Positions 43,850 to 56,041 are shown, counted from the stretch's first letter. The stretch is 64,000 bases of DNA from Dactylonectria macrodidyma (GCA_020744425.1 JAGMUV010000052.1:1-64000); one strand, 5' to 3'. Program-made: numbers and translations. The notes: generated from the letters alone by a model not told the origin.

Positions 43850-44540
43850 AGGCAGGAGTGATTAATTAGAAACAAGTGGTTAGCAGGTTACTTCAGGGGT
43901 TGAAACGGTTGTGTAGTGGGTGCAGCGCAATGTTTTGCCGGTCGGATTGAAATGAAAACGCAAAGCGAACCGTGGCGTATATATTCCCGAGACGACTGGT
44001 TGATTTCTGCAACCAATGTCCTCATTACGCAACAGTGTCGTCAGTATCTGCGTTAAGTTCAGCCCATATGCTTGTCCAAGAAACGTAATAGCATCTGGCA
44101 GGTGGGATTGGCCGCCACATAACCGCCACAGAGCTGTACTTAACGAGTGAGCGAGGTATAGAATTTCACAATGAAGACTAGCGTGTTTTGGGGAAGGTGT
44201 GTAGACCAGTCCTCAGTTGAAACTTTGAAGCACCAGCCGTATGACGTTCGGTCACTGCCCGTTGGTGTGTAAAGAAGCTTAGTTGGTGTGCCGTGCGAAG
44301 CCACTTACACCAACAGGCAACCCACAACCCAGTCCTACACCGTGACGGTTGGGAATCCATGATGAGGAGCACAATGCAGCTCCATCTTCTCCCTCGACAG
44401 ATCGTTTCGTCCACGGTTATAGTTATCTACTAGACTCATCCCAATCACGCTTATCTGAGTGAGTCAATAAGGACATCAATTTGAGGAAACCAAGATGCCC
44501 TCAGATACGTATGTAAGGAGGGGTTGAGTCAGGCTTCAAA
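43850..44540. other. Promoter region of the MARVEL-type gene; no gene seen
   Basis: This is intergenic upstream sequence. A 78-codon minus-strand frame at 44178-44414 shows no family resemblance and is probably chance. Confidence 0.4.
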
Positions 44541-44950
44541 ATCGATCGATCGATCAGAGCTGCCAGTCGATCAATATCGATCGATTACAAGTCCTGTTAG
44601 ATCGATATCGTATCGATTCAACGTTCAATCGATCGATTTGATCGTCGATCGCCACATGCATCGTGGGTATCCCGGGTAGGTAGGCCTTGGGTGTGGGACC
44701 ATTCTTCACCGCCCGTCGGCCAGTACCGTTGTACACGTATAAAAGTGGGATATTTTCCTCCCGAGACTCGCCAGAAGTACCCTCCCTAGTAAATAACGTG
44801 CAAAGATATAACCCCCACATAAGGATAACCCCTGTAACGATCCAAAGGACCTTCACGCCACTATCGTTATAGACCTGGTTTACTGTATCAGTGGTCGAAT
44901 CGATCGTCGATCGATCAGAGCTCACAGTCGATCGATTCGATCGATTTCGA
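44541..44950 (-). repeat. CGAT-rich direct repeats flanking a small ORF
   Basis: Two clusters dense in CGATCGAT (about 44541-44653 and 44892-44950) share a ~45-bp segment containing GATCGATCAGAGCT and then CAGTCGATC. They bracket a minus-strand frame (44554-44925, 123 codons, no ATG at its start) with one predicted membrane helix (VLWIVTGVILMWGLYLCTLF). The frame begins and ends inside the repeats. I cannot tell whether it is a gene; the repeat structure itself is clear. Confidence 0.6.
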
Positions 44951-46597
44951 AGCTGTCACATGCCTCCAGAGGCGAGTCACCAGCGCCTCACTGGATAGTG
45001 TATTTATAGCGGGCTCAGGCCTTAGGATAGGAGGCCAGAGATTAATCTTACACCTACATGAACCCTACCAGTGACGCCACGGCTATTTACCTGCGTTCTT
45101 CACTCTTCTCATTAGGCATCTCACAGAAGCTTGGGTTGAGCATACATGGCTATATGAATATTCACACTGATTTTCTTATATTCATATTATATTCAACTCA
45201 GAGTTGGAAATCGATCATATAGATCTCAGAGGGGACACATCGTTAAGACTTGTCGAATAACCGTCTTATTACCGGAGTAGCTCTTACACTCTGGTACTTT
45301 AGGCAGTTGCCTTGACGTAACTTAGCTGCCTTCAAACTCCCCTTGAACATTGCCTTGCCACCCAAGTCGCATTGGGTGGTGGCAGAAGGTAGCTGATTCT
45401 TAGGTGGGAGGAGCCGATCTGTACTAAAAAGACGATTGAAGGGTGCTTGATGTGACTATGCTACTTTCTCATGACGTCACTCTTAGATGAACATCGCTTG
45501 TGCGCACGGACATGCTCCCTTCTCCCAGGTTTGGGATGGTGTGGTGGGAAGGAGGCCGTCGCAGCAAAGTAAAAGGCTTAGCGTGGCTTGACTGCATCTC
45601 CGATCGGAACCAAAGCCTCGATGGTAGTGCGAGCATTTTGCCAAACCGTGACGTGGGCCTTGCTCCTTAGTGCTATTTGACTTGGAGCCTAGTCGCTGCT
45701 CCATTCCATGTATCGACGCCTAGGGCTGTCTTGAGCAGTGCCTTCCTCTTAAGTTGCATATGTTGTGATATTCTTTAATTGACCAGATTTATCCGGTATA
45801 CTAACCACTCGGGACAAAACATCATTTAGTCTCGACATTGGTCTGCATCATCACTTGCCGCTTCCTAAAAAATACGTGCGTATGATATAGTTATCTATCA
45901 AACTGTTGCTCCTTAGTATGCATCAAAATCGTGTTTCAGCTTCAACACATTCTGGAGATAGATGTTGAATGAGGCAGGCTATGTTACAAAGTGCAGTTAC
46001 ATGATCCAATCAGCTAGGTCCATCCCGATCCCACATGTAATCTGTTCAAGAAATTCTCCCCCAATGATTTTTATTGATCATTGCCTGCCCCCTTCTGTTA
46101 TTCTCCCTTCTTGCTTAGATCAGCCGGAAGTGCGTCTTATAGCGTTCAGTACAGGGTTGAGCCAAAAGATCATGGATTCTCTTCATCTGGGATGCCTCCC
46201 GGCCTCCTCTTTTCTCGAGAGGGGTTTTCTAGTCATCTGACTAAGGCTCGGATATCTGTGTATCAGAGGTTTATGCAAATTCGGGTCTTATGCCGCCACA
46301 CGAGGGGTCAACCCAACAACTTCTATGATGTTGATTCGTCAGATGTCACGATGTGTATTTGGGTAGCTGGGCGTGTACATGCGTGTGACTGCTATATCTA
46401 TATCCTTCTCGCTGGTTTCAGTATAAGGATGTACAGGGGCTCAGAGCGGGGACCTGACGCAATCAAGAACAAACATACACCCAATCAGGCACTACAGACA
46501 ATCTGGGCTCGTGACATCAGAGCTCGCTCATGTCTGGCGCGAAATTCTCTCAACTCAACGACTCCATGCACTCACACAACAACACCTTAATATCGAT
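44951..46597. other. Intergenic, no gene supported
   Basis: This is moderately AT-rich sequence with short frames only. The last few hundred bases would carry the promoter of the arrestin-like gene. Confidence 0.45.
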
Positions 46598-47895
46598 ATG
46601 AAGCTCGAGCTTCAGGTTGAGTGGCCGACTTTTCGACAATGGTATTGCCCTGGGGAGGAGGTCCATGGTCGTGCCGTCATCCACACTACAGCGACTGAGT
46701 CGATCAAAAGCATTCTTATCTTGTTATACGGCAAGTTCTCCGGTTCACAAAAGACGAAGACAACGCTGGAAGGGTACCATTAACAATTCACTGCAATAGG
46801 AAAAGCAGAAATATCGTTCAAAACTACAATAGGGAGATGTAGTCCTTCCCCTTCCCCTGGATCGAATGTAGAACAGGCCACTCAGCAGGCAGGTCATCGA
46901 TCGTAGCTGCTGCTCCCTCAACATATACTAACATCCAAACGAATACTCTTAGCTCTTTAGGAGCTCGAAGTCAATATTTCCACCTGACGCAATTCCCACT
47001 CGTGGGATGGTCGGCTTCCTCGGACCAGGCCTGCACAATTTTCCCTTCACAATTGCATTTCCCACTCCGTCCTGGGAACAGCTAGGGAACCCGCCCCCCT
47101 ACGGCATAGCAGCTGACTTTCCGCCGTCATTGGATATAAACACCTTTGGTCTCAAAGCACACGTGGTTTACTCCCTCAAGTTGAAGGTGCAGAGACGGGG
47201 TCTGCTGCACTTCGACTTATCAAGAAAGAAGGCGATCCCCTTTCGAATCCCGGCGCAAGAGCAACTGGCTATTGAATCTTTATATACCACTAAGGCTGCG
47301 ACACTGCCAGTGGACTGTTTTCAGCATCACAAAACAGCCTCTATTGATTTACCAATCCCTCTCGCATGCCGCGCCATTCGCCTCGAAATGGACCTACCAT
47401 CCCCCACGATCCTCTACCCACATCGACCCTTACCACTATCCCTTTCCATTTCGGTTCCAAGGGAATTAAGTCGGATAATAGGTACGATATCACTTGTTTT
47501 ATTAATGCTTCGTCTACGGACCTCGACTACGGTCTATACAGGCTCCGGTGCCAGAACCGATGTGACCTACGATACCATCTGCACAGTTCGTGGCGCAATT
47601 CCTATACTTCAGGCGCCAGAAGAGGAGAGGTATCGGGTTGACTCTGGCTTGTGGCGAAACCATGCGGTGCCATCTGTTCCGCCAAGTTTCACTTGTCCAG
47701 GCATGGCTCGCATGCATGCATTAGAAGTCATCGCTGGCTTTTCCCCTTGGTTGCAAGAACAAGTCCAGGTATGGCTATATGTCTCTGAAACCTAGAAATA
47801 CTGACATAGCCCTCCAGCATACATTTATTATTACCGACGTCGTGATGGCCGGCGAGCCTATTCCCGATCACTCTCTACCCGTTTTATTGGAATGA
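46598..47895 (+). CDS. Arrestin-like protein, 353 aa; exons 46598-46773, 46961-47768, 47818-47895
   Basis: The ATG at 46598 opens an arrestin N-terminal-type beta sandwich (LELQVEWPTFRQWYCPGEEVHGRAV). The phase-matched introns are 187 nt (donor GTACCA, acceptor CTTTAG) and 49 nt (GTATGG...CTGAC...CTCCAG); the total is exactly 354 codons. Exon 2 contains GPGLHNFPFTIAFP, the conserved step where the arrestin fold meets its presented peptide in fungal alpha-arrestins, and a second beta-rich half. Such proteins usually act as adaptors in endocytosis or signalling; no PPxY ubiquitin-ligase motif is visible, so it is not a classical ART. The C-terminus is short (HTFIITDVVMAGE). The first intron is long for this genome and could hide a small exon. 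Confidence 0.75.
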
Positions 47896-48387
47896 GGAGA
47901 TTTTTGGTTGCTTAATCTATACTGAATGTGCAGTAGGGGAAATTACTGTTTATGTAAAGGCACGATCTTTTATACCCGTTGGCATTGTGGGGCTTGCAAG
48001 CATGCCAACTGTCGCACGACACGATCGGGAAGAAGATCCCCTGTGAATCGGGCAACGAAAGACTCTTGATTTCCTATCTAAAGGAGCGACGAAGGTCGGT
48101 CTTTTATACCTATGTTCAATCTGCCGATATCATAGGCAGCAGGCTGCTGCCTGATGCTAGTTGTGGTCGTTCACTCTCATCGTGAACAAGTTCACGATGA
48201 TCGTGATTCTTGCCTCATTTTGTGAGCGAGCGACTTGATATTGACACCAACCTCTCCGAGGTTGGTCACAAAAACCTGGTCCAGCCACATTAATGTGGTC
48301 CACCGCTTTTTGTTCCACCTCTACTGAAAGGATCATAAAAACACACCTAATTTACCAATTTCTAAGTAAAGCTTTAACAACGTCAAG
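47896..48387. repeat. Cluster of at least five perfect palindromes
   Basis: In order: GTTGGCAT...ATGCCAAC (47978-48009) enclosing GCTTGCAAGC; AGGCAGCAG-G-CTGCTGCCT (48134-48152); CATCGTGAAC-AA-GTTCACGATG (48178-48199); ACCAACCTC-TCC-GAGGTTGGT (48246-48266); and CCACATTAATGTGG (48285-48298). All lie between the stop of the arrestin-like gene and the start of the pogo-like relic, with no gene of their own. Confidence 0.85.
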
Positions 48388-49914
48388 ATGCTCCGTGTAC
48401 GCCGAGATTCTGGTCAATCTGAACCTGCCGAAAAGGCCTCGGATAAAAGAAAGGCCGAATTGCGCAGGAATATCCTCGCCCCGGTCCACCCAAATGTGCG
48501 GTATCAAACACGAGGGCATACGCATGCTATGAAAACACCACCAACTCATTGTGCCCTTATGGAGGCCAATGGCACTTCCAAAGGCACAGTTCAGCGGATC
48601 CTTGCTGAATCTTCCTCTTCCTTTGCTCCCGCGCGCCCACGAGGCCGGCCGGCGACCCTGACGCCTAGCGAAGATGCGGCTGTTGCAGCATACGTGGTGT
48701 GGATGGAAAGATCCGGCTTCCCAGCAGAGAAGTCACAAGTTGAAGAGGTTGCCCTAGGTTTCCTGACTGCTAGGAACATCCCCAATGCTACTATCGGAAA
48801 GATGTGGTATCCCCGGTTCCGTAAACGTCACCATGAGCTGCGGAAGTCATTTCTGAAGGCGGTGGATACGGTAAGGCACGCAAGGCGTTCGAAGTCTCGG
48901 ACGTTGAGGACATCAAGATCTTCTTTTCTGGCCTCGAGGATATCATTTCTGAGTACGGGATCGGCCCTTCAGAGTGCTGGAATGAAGATGAGTGTGGTAT
49001 TCGTATTGGATGCCTTCGAGATCGCATCTAGGTCCTCATAGTACGCACCACACGATCTGAACGCCTAGAAATCCCTGACCCGGCAAATCGAGAGTCCTGT
49101 AGAGACCGGCTTTAGCAACCACCACATCACATTAGAATGGCTTCACGACTTCAACGCCTATTCCTGGAGAGCCTCTTCGAAGGTGAAGCAGAAAAGAATC
49201 TCTTTTCAGGAGTGGTTTGGCTGTGACGAGTGGCTCCGTGATCCCTTCGACTTGGACTTCAAGCATACAGCCCCCTCGACGGTTCACGAGAAGGAGGAAA
49301 AGATCTATCGCCTTCTCGTTATCGATGGCTTCTCGGGGCATCTATCCTATCACTGCATCAACTATTGCATCCTTTTTGACATCGTGATCTGTATCCTGCC
49401 TTCACATTCAACACACCTCACACAACCACTTGATGTTGGAGTCTTTCAGCCTCTCAAGAACGCACATCAGAAGGAGATTCGGAAATCTATTCGGGACGGA
49501 GAATATGACTTCAACCGCAAGAAATTCGCCGCAGCCTTCGCAGATATCTACAAAGCCGGCTTCTCTACTCACAACATCATGTCAGAATTCGAAGAGTCAG
49601 GAATTTGGCCTCCAAATGCAACTCCTGTGATCAACCGCATCCTCGCCAAGCAGCGGCAACAGCGGAAGGCGATTCATCCCTCTATTTACAAGCACCTGCC
49701 TCTCGATTCTCGATTTCAAGATGCCCAGGATCAGATCAACCGGCTCTATGAGAGATACCACGAGGTAATGAGACGTATGCTCAGAATGAAGGAGATTGAG
49801 GGGTTCATATTCAAACGGGAGACAACTGCGACAATTGACAGCCACAACGCCCTCAGCCGACATGGACCATGGCAGGCCGGAACTTTGTCATATTCTCCAT
49901 CACGAGATGATTAG
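48388..49914 (+). pseudogene. pogo-like (DDE_1) transposase relic
   Basis: The N-terminal part (48388-48870) has a CENP-B-like DNA-binding region (ARPRGRPATLTPSEDAAV, then VEEVALGFLTARN). The catalytic part is spread over frames: NEDECGIRIG (first Asp) near 48985, then from 49183 LLVIDGFSGHLS (second Asp) and HLTQPLDVGVFQPLK (third Asp). A frameshift near 48870 and at least three stops between 49030 and 49110 break the gene. The C-terminus continues intact to 49914. I could not identify terminal inverted repeats. Relatives such as fungal Fot/Pot elements cut and paste at TA. Confidence 0.8.
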
Positions 49915-51289
49915 AGTCTTCCAGTGTATCCGAATTAGCGCGATCAAGGTGGAGACATCCATCGTCCTTGTCACTTAGCAATTGGCTGTGTGGGAAACCC
50001 CAACTCGTGGTGGGATGACACGGCGCCGTCTGGGACGCTACATGTCGCTCTCCCGTTGCCGTGATTGGGAAAACGTTGCTGGTGATGGTGTGGAGAGATA
50101 ACTTAAAAAGGGCGATGCCACATTTCGTCTGTTCTAACGTGGCGCTTCACTAGTCCATAGATGCCAGACGGTCGTGCTCGACCACAAGGCTGCTGTAGCG
50201 GCGACCACAGCTGCAACTACACGTGACTAGCTTGGTAATTCTACGGGCCCTGATCGCCGTGTCGGATGCGTGGCATGTGTCATAGCAGCTTCTAACTCGA
50301 AGATGAGGGGGGGAGGGGGTGCGAGACGGCGGCCGCCAGCCACAAGCCAAAAGAAGAAAAGATGGCGCCTAAAGCTACACAATGAGCATAATACACAATT
50401 ATCACGCGAAAGCCACTGTGCCATTCAGATCGAACTCAACCGTGCATGGTGGATGGACCCCTCAATTTGAGACCGAATGCACCCCTGCTGGTCTATCACT
50501 CTCAATGCCCAGAATTATGTAAAACAAATTCAAAGTAGAATGATACCCTCCAGCGAATGCATTAAGTCTCTTTGATTCCACGGATATGACAGGTCAGTTT
50601 GCGCCACAACAACTAGCTACATGTCCTCAACCAGTCCTAGATTAGCAATATCATTACATGTGCGAGGAATCAAGTATTTCGTGTATGTCGGGGGCCTTGA
50701 CCATGACTCTCACATGTGCTCAAATCCGAAAGGGGGCTGGCTGGCTCAATCAAACACCGTCCTACAGACGATGGGGCTCCGTTATGCAAGCCGTGTGATG
50801 CCGCGATGACGTTGATACATCCAAGTCAGTGATGGCCAAGTATATTGCCTTATTAAGCCTTCGTGTCTTTTACCGATGGTGTGCCAATGGACCCTTAGTG
50901 ACTGCCACGGCCCAGTTCCGACCAAGGACCACAAAAGCCATCCAATTGCTTCATTCTGTGGACCAAGCATTTGATCTCGATGACCTTTGCGCTGGCATGC
51001 ATGGTCATTACATTTCTGTACATTAAGCCACTAGAATGCTGGGTCATCGACACATTCGCGAAACCCATCAAGAGTGGTACTGAATTATGCCCAGGCGCTT
51101 TTCAGTTGGTTGTCTATGGCAATATGATATACCAATGCGCTTCTCCATGGGTGTTGTCTTGATGGTATCATAGAGTCCGAATGATGCATGTTGGTAATCT
51201 CCTGTTAAGCATAAGAGTAAGCGTCGTGTCTGGCCGATCTTGTCTCGAGATGTCTGCGGCGCACTTTCACTATACATTACCAGTCGAAA
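49915..51289. other. Intergenic, no gene supported
   Basis: Short frames only. The minus strand at 50150-50420 and the plus strand at 50270-50470 are low-complexity and show no family resemblance. The final part is the promoter side of the next gene. Confidence 0.45.
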
Positions 51290-51880
51290 ATGGAATACGA
51301 AGACCCTACACAGCATCGACGCCGGTACTCGGATCAAGGGCGGAGATACCAGGACCACTGGAGCGATGGAGAAAACGATGACCTCATTCGTTCTGGTTTA
51401 CCGTTGACAGCTGTCGATCCCCCTCACCATGCCATCAGGCACAGGGACCATCGGTCCCTGCATTCAAAACATCATGACGGCCGAGTGAGCAATGCTCATT
51501 CATCTAGAGAGGTCCGTTTGCATAATGAATCCTCTCATCACCCGCAGCCTCGGGGTGTTGTTCAAAACCTTCGGGGTCCCGAAACCACTCACAGGGGCCG
51601 CAAGGACCACAGAAAACATCCGCCGCCAAAGAAACGCAGCCAGAGTGAAAGCGCAATGGAGAAGGCCATCGGCACAGCGGCAGCAGCAGTATTCCGTATT
51701 CGGAATGACCCTGGGTCCTGGGTTGGTGAAAAGGGCTTAAAAGTAGCCGCGGCAACCATGGCCGTAGCGTCTATGGGTATTTTGATGGATGTCGATAAGA
51801 AAAAACACCCTTTGGCACATGTTTCAGTCAAAATGGTTGAAAAGGGTCTGATGGATAACATTCTGGATGGCGCGAAATAG
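51290..51880 (+). CDS. Hypothetical basic protein, 196 aa
   Basis: A single open frame runs from a well-placed ATG (AAAATGG). The first ~120 residues are strongly hydrophilic, rich in His, Arg and Ser, and look disordered. The C-terminal ~70 residues are ordered and partly hydrophobic (AIGTAAAAVFRI, then GLKVAAATMAVASMGILM), and could form a small helical domain or a membrane-associated hairpin. I do not recognise the family. It lies 55 bp upstream of the Crypton reading frame on the same strand, with no sign that the two are one gene. Confidence 0.55.
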   Translation: MEYEDPTQHRRRYSDQGRRYQDHWSDGENDDLIRSGLPLTAVDPPHHAIRHRDHRSLHSKHHDGRVSNAHSSREVRLHNESSHHPQPRGVVQNLRGPETTHRGRKDHRKHPPPKKRSQSESAMEKAIGTAAAAVFRIRNDPGSWVGEKGLKVAAATMAVASMGILMDVDKKKHPLAHVSVKMVEKGLMDNILDGAK

Positions 51881-51934
51881 TCTCAGATGTGGCATGCGAA
51901 GTATCAAGAGCGATCATAGCTCAGATTCATATGT

Positions 51935-54042
51935 TTGAGATCTACGTGTTCAACAAAAGTGAACAAACCAGGTCTTGTATCGTCAGGAGATGACAGCTGT
52001 ATCACCGTTGCCGTCAAAACGGCCGTGGAAAAGATCGATCTGACATCAGAAGATGAAGAGGAGCCATTCAAATCCGCACTCACGCTCAAATTCAACACAG
52101 TGAGGACCTACGGCAACGCCATTACGAGACTCTGGGCAGAGCAACGAACGAGGAGAATAAATGGTCAGATGTTAAATCCATCGCCACATCCACGTGGCTT
52201 TGCAAACAAGGCTATTTATCGCTATCTTCTGCGACAGACTCACGAGAAAGGACGTGAAGAGTGGGCAGACCGTATGGTAGGCACCATTAAAGATGCCTAC
52301 TCGCCTGCCAAAATACCAGAGCATACTCGCTGTGCCTGGGGATTGAAAGAGAAGGCGTGTGGACTGCGTGCTTCCGTGGATTTTCTCTTCGGCAACCACA
52401 TGTTGTTACGATCAAGCAACCGGAGGCCTATTGAGTTGGCCGACTGCTTCTGTCTTGAGTGTCCTAACGAGGGCGTCCAGGTTCACAACAACCCAACCTA
52501 CGCCTTTGTAGTGGTTATGAATCAAGGCAAAACCAACCAGAACGGCCGGATCGAGTATGGGGCTTGCTTGAGACATCGTGACCCTTATGCTTGTTTGGTT
52601 GGCCAACTCGCTTTCTGGCTGTTTTTTCGTTGGCAGATTGAAGGAGAGCCATTTCCAGACTTCTCGCGTCCAGAGAAATGGTATAATATTAAGATATTAC
52701 GGCAACAGAAAGACAGGCCAACAGGTAAGTTAGATTGTCTTCTTATTTACGAGTCTTTGTAGCTTATAATTATATAGCAGAACTCTCATATCAAACAAGC
52801 CACGCGTGGACTCGTCGTCTATATAGCTATGTCGGCATTAAGACTTCTAAGGCTAGTCATGCACCTCGTGTTGCTGCTACGCAAAATGCCGATATGGCTG
52901 GCGTTCCTGAGGCACAAGTAGGTAACCTCCCTCTGACCCTGGTAACACTATTAACTTATTATTATTAGATTAGACGTGCTGGTAGATGGAATATGGGAGA
53001 CTCAATGATAGGCTGTTATCTCACATCGCTACCCTACGCGTTTATGAGAGCCTCTGCCGACTTCTCGCCAGAATGGGCTGGCAGTTACTTCATTCCACGC
53101 TCCACGGTCTTGCCCTCGGCTTGGCTGCGTTCTCAAATTTGGCCTCAGGCTGACTTTTGGTTCCAAGCCTTCAAAGACTCTAGTCACGAGATGGCTGAAG
53201 TCTTTGAGAATAAAGCTACAGGTGCTTTTATTGAGCTATTGGGATGGTTACGAGTAGTCTTGTTGCAGGATGCTCCATTTCTCGCACGCGATTTCCCTAA
53301 CCATCCTATATTCAAAGATCCCATCTTCAAGACCGATGAGTACAACGACTTTGCTGCTAGCGTCTTACGTGCCTCTGAGGAGTCTCGTGAGGATAGCCAG
53401 GCCGAGTTAATCCAGAAGGCAATACCTGCAATTGCAGAGAAAGTCCGTGGAGTTGAGGCTGGAATCTATAGTCTAAAGAAGACTGTAGAGACGGAGGTTT
53501 TATCTCTTAAAGCAGAAGTCACGAGGCTGAAAGACGAGATCCAAGAACGCAACAAGGCTGAGATCACTATAGTCACAACTATCAGCCCTTTCGGCAGAAC
53601 ACATCGTCAGACTGTTCGATACGAACAACAAGAAGGTATTCCAACGTCCTCACAACGAAGGCAGTCTTCATCCCCAGAGACCAGAGCCCCGGCCGCTACC
53701 AGACCCCCAACGGCCATCACGACAACAACAGAGTTACCTCCACAGATCGGACTCCCACGTACTATTCATACAGTCAGAGGTCTCGTGAGGCTCTGGAGAC
53801 ATGGTCTGGCAGGCTATATGGACTCGGTTGACGCGTTAGAGAAGCGATGGGGCTCACAGTGGCGGCTACGTAATGAGAGGCAACTCTTTTCTACTCGCAA
53901 ACGGATCGTCGATGAGGTGGTCTCTCGGTCACAGGCAAACGGCTGGTCAGAAGATGAGTCGGCGAGACAGCTGGACGAGGAGAGAGGGCAACGCTCATTA
54001 GATTGGCTTTTTAAGCAACTTAAAGAGCGTCCAGGCCAATAA
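51935..54042 (+). CDS. Crypton tyrosine recombinase with GCR1_C-type domain; exons 51935-52724, 52778-52917, 52969-54042
   Basis: Two introns (53 nt, GTAAGT...ATATAG; 51 nt, GTAGGT...TTATTAG) join three exons in phase to 668 codons. The YR signature residues are present: Arg in NRRPIELADC, HxxR in SHAPRVAA, Trp in GRWN and the nucleophile Tyr in CYLTSLP. The middle has a coiled-coil stretch (LKAEVTRLKDEIQERN). The C-terminus matches the GCR1_C DNA-binding type (VRGLVRLWRHGLAGY, then GSQWRLRNERQLFS). This is the Crypton architecture: recombinase plus DNA-binding domain, moving as an excised circle. The 5' end is the weak point: the open frame starts without an ATG and the next in-frame ATG (52169) lies inside the conserved region, so the first ~100 residues are missing or in an unseen exon. 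Confidence 0.75.
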
Positions 54043-54890
54043 ATAGCTCCTGGATCAGATCACCCGAGCCTCTGTGGCCTAGGTTACCCCTGAGCAATCT
54101 AAGTCAGATTTAGCCATCTAATCGTGACCAAACTGATGCCATCTTGTTCGCCTCGTTCTGACGAGTAAAATGATGGTACGGTTGTGTCTGTAATGTAAAA
54201 AATTAAGCCCACGATGAGTCTGTATTGATAGCGTTCCCAGAGGCGGTTATAGTAACTAGAAGAATTGGAAATAGTCGACTTCAATAGTGGAGTTTTAGTG
54301 GAGATGTGGCGGCAGTGCGCTGAACGATGGGAGACGGCCCAAAAATCCGACCCAATTCACGTTTCCGGACACAACTTCACAGCCACGCAGGCTACCGATA
54401 CGCAAGATCGATCAAATTAATTGCCAGAAGCAGGTCTTCACGTAGGTACAACTTTTATCGTGCCGCGACGCGCAGCCGTCGAGCGCCGGCGTCGCGTTGC
54501 TGATATCACCAGGAAATCCGGGATATTACGGGCTGGGCTGTCATCTGCGGGGTCATCCGCCGATCACGCACCCAAAAGCCCCTGCGATATCCACTAGATA
54601 TCTCAGGGGCAGAGACACTTCCCCAGATACAACAACAGAACAGAACAATCAACTGATTTGACGTCAATGGACCGAATACCCGTACTGTCTGACAAAATGC
54701 AACTAGTGCTGTTTAGGGAGTACTTGTGTAGCTGTGTGAGAATACGTAAGCACCCTGGTATCTTTCAAGCAGAGCGGTATAGGGTAGGCCCGTCTTTGCA
54801 AATACTCCCACCATGAACATCTAAACACACGCTGATTTTCTGTAGATTGGAAGTAATGCAAACAAAAACTGGTCCATTTAGATATCTCCC
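54043..54890. other. Intergenic, no gene supported
   Basis: Short frames only. A GC-rich pocket near 54460-54560 contains CGCGACGCG-type inverted bits but no clear element. Confidence 0.4.
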
Positions 54891-55106
54891 TCAAGAGCTT
54901 TCTATCGGCGCCAGTGTTCTCACGCCAGCGATGGACGGGATAGAAAGCAGCTTGACGTAGTCATCACCGAAAAACCGCTGTATTGGCCGTGACTGCAATT
55001 GGTCTCCTGTCGGTCTCTTCCTCTTACAGTCACTCCTTTCATCGCCCGTGAACGCAGTAGATAGGAACATAACGATGGTGTTGTCTCTCCACACGATCTG
55101 ATTGAC
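54891..55106 (-). pseudogene. piggyBac-like transposase fragment
   Basis: Starting right after an acceptor (CTAG at 55110-55107) the frame reads VNQIVWRDNTIVMFLSTAFTG, then FFGDDYVKLLSIPSIAGV. It matches the start of the last exon in the other two copies, at the same intron position. Similarity stops before the third catalytic Asp, so only about 60 residues remain. Confidence 0.75.
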
Positions 55107-55239
55107 CTAGCGGTAGACAAATTAGTAAGGAAATACAGTGCAGCTTTGTCTTCCTGACTGACCTTGTTATCTACTGTAGGGACTGCTTTGAGGGTGTTGA
55201 AAGGGATGCTGCCTTTAGCTGTGTTATCTGCCTCCTTGA

Positions 55240-55560
55240 GCTTGACGAGGGATTCGTATAACCGGCGTCACCGAGCACTCATCGTTGACTTCTACGTCGA
55301 CCTTACCCCTAGCGAGCAGCAGCTTGACGATGTCTTCATGGCCGTTCTCGGAGGCCCATAATAGCGGCGTCCGGCCATACCATCCTTCGCGTTAATACCG
55401 ACCTTACCCATAGTAGGCAGCAGTTTGACGATGTGTTTATGGCCGTTCTTGGCGGCCCATAATGGCGGCCCATAATAGCGGCGTCAGCGGCGTCTTGCCA
55501 AGCCGCTTCACGTAGGCGTCAACCTTGCCCATGGCGAGCCACCGTTGGAACTTTATACGA
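55240..55560 (-). pseudogene. Ankyrin-repeat gene fragment
   Basis: On the minus strand two to three decayed ankyrin units can be read across frames, with NGHKHIVKLL and NGHEDIVKLLLARGKVDV as the clearest helices. A 17-bp segment (GCGGCCCATAATNGCGG) is duplicated within it. Frames shift between units, so no protein is made. Confidence 0.55.
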
Positions 55561-55939
55561 GAGTGAGATAAGGTAATATAGGAAGGCTGCAAGAACTAAA
55601 TGGCAAGGAATGACGGTCTTTTTTGGGGGCGCAATTGGTGATCGGCTGTGATGAGGCTTGGGAAATAATTGCTATTTAGCCGCTAAATCAGTCCTTTTGG
55701 ATAAGGCATAATTTACCACCCTCCCCGCTACTTCCAGGGGGGGGAATCCACGGTTCGCCCGCCCAGCTGGAACCCCCAGCCCGGGCAGCTCAGCCTGCTT
55801 CTTCCCCACCCTGCCCAAGGCCTTCGAAGCAGATCGCGTTTTACTGAGGGGTACCATAGCAGCGATGATCCCAGAAAGGTGCCGGGGGAGAAGCCACCCT
55901 TTCCCGACCGAAAATGCAATTAAGAGGGATAGTCCCCCG

Positions 55940-56041
55940 ATGGTGAGACGACCGGCTGAGTCGACCGAGGAGGTGAAGGCCCGGGCGGCGCACAACCAGG
56001 TCGAACAGGAGTATCGCAAGTGGCTGAACTCGCATTTTTAG
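55940..56041 (+). pseudogene. Small bHLH-like basic-region fragment
   Basis: A 33-codon frame contains KARAAHNQVEQEYRKWLNSHF, close to the basic region and helix 1 of fungal bHLH proteins (which typically read R-AHN-VE--YR--LN). It ends in a stop before the loop. It could be chance, but the spacing of the His-Asn, Glu, Tyr-Arg and Leu-Asn positions is right. Confidence 0.35.

Noticed and set aside
44554..44925. Membrane protein gene of 123 aa
   Set aside because: There is no ATG at the start, and both ends lie inside direct repeats; it was kept as part of the repeat feature only.
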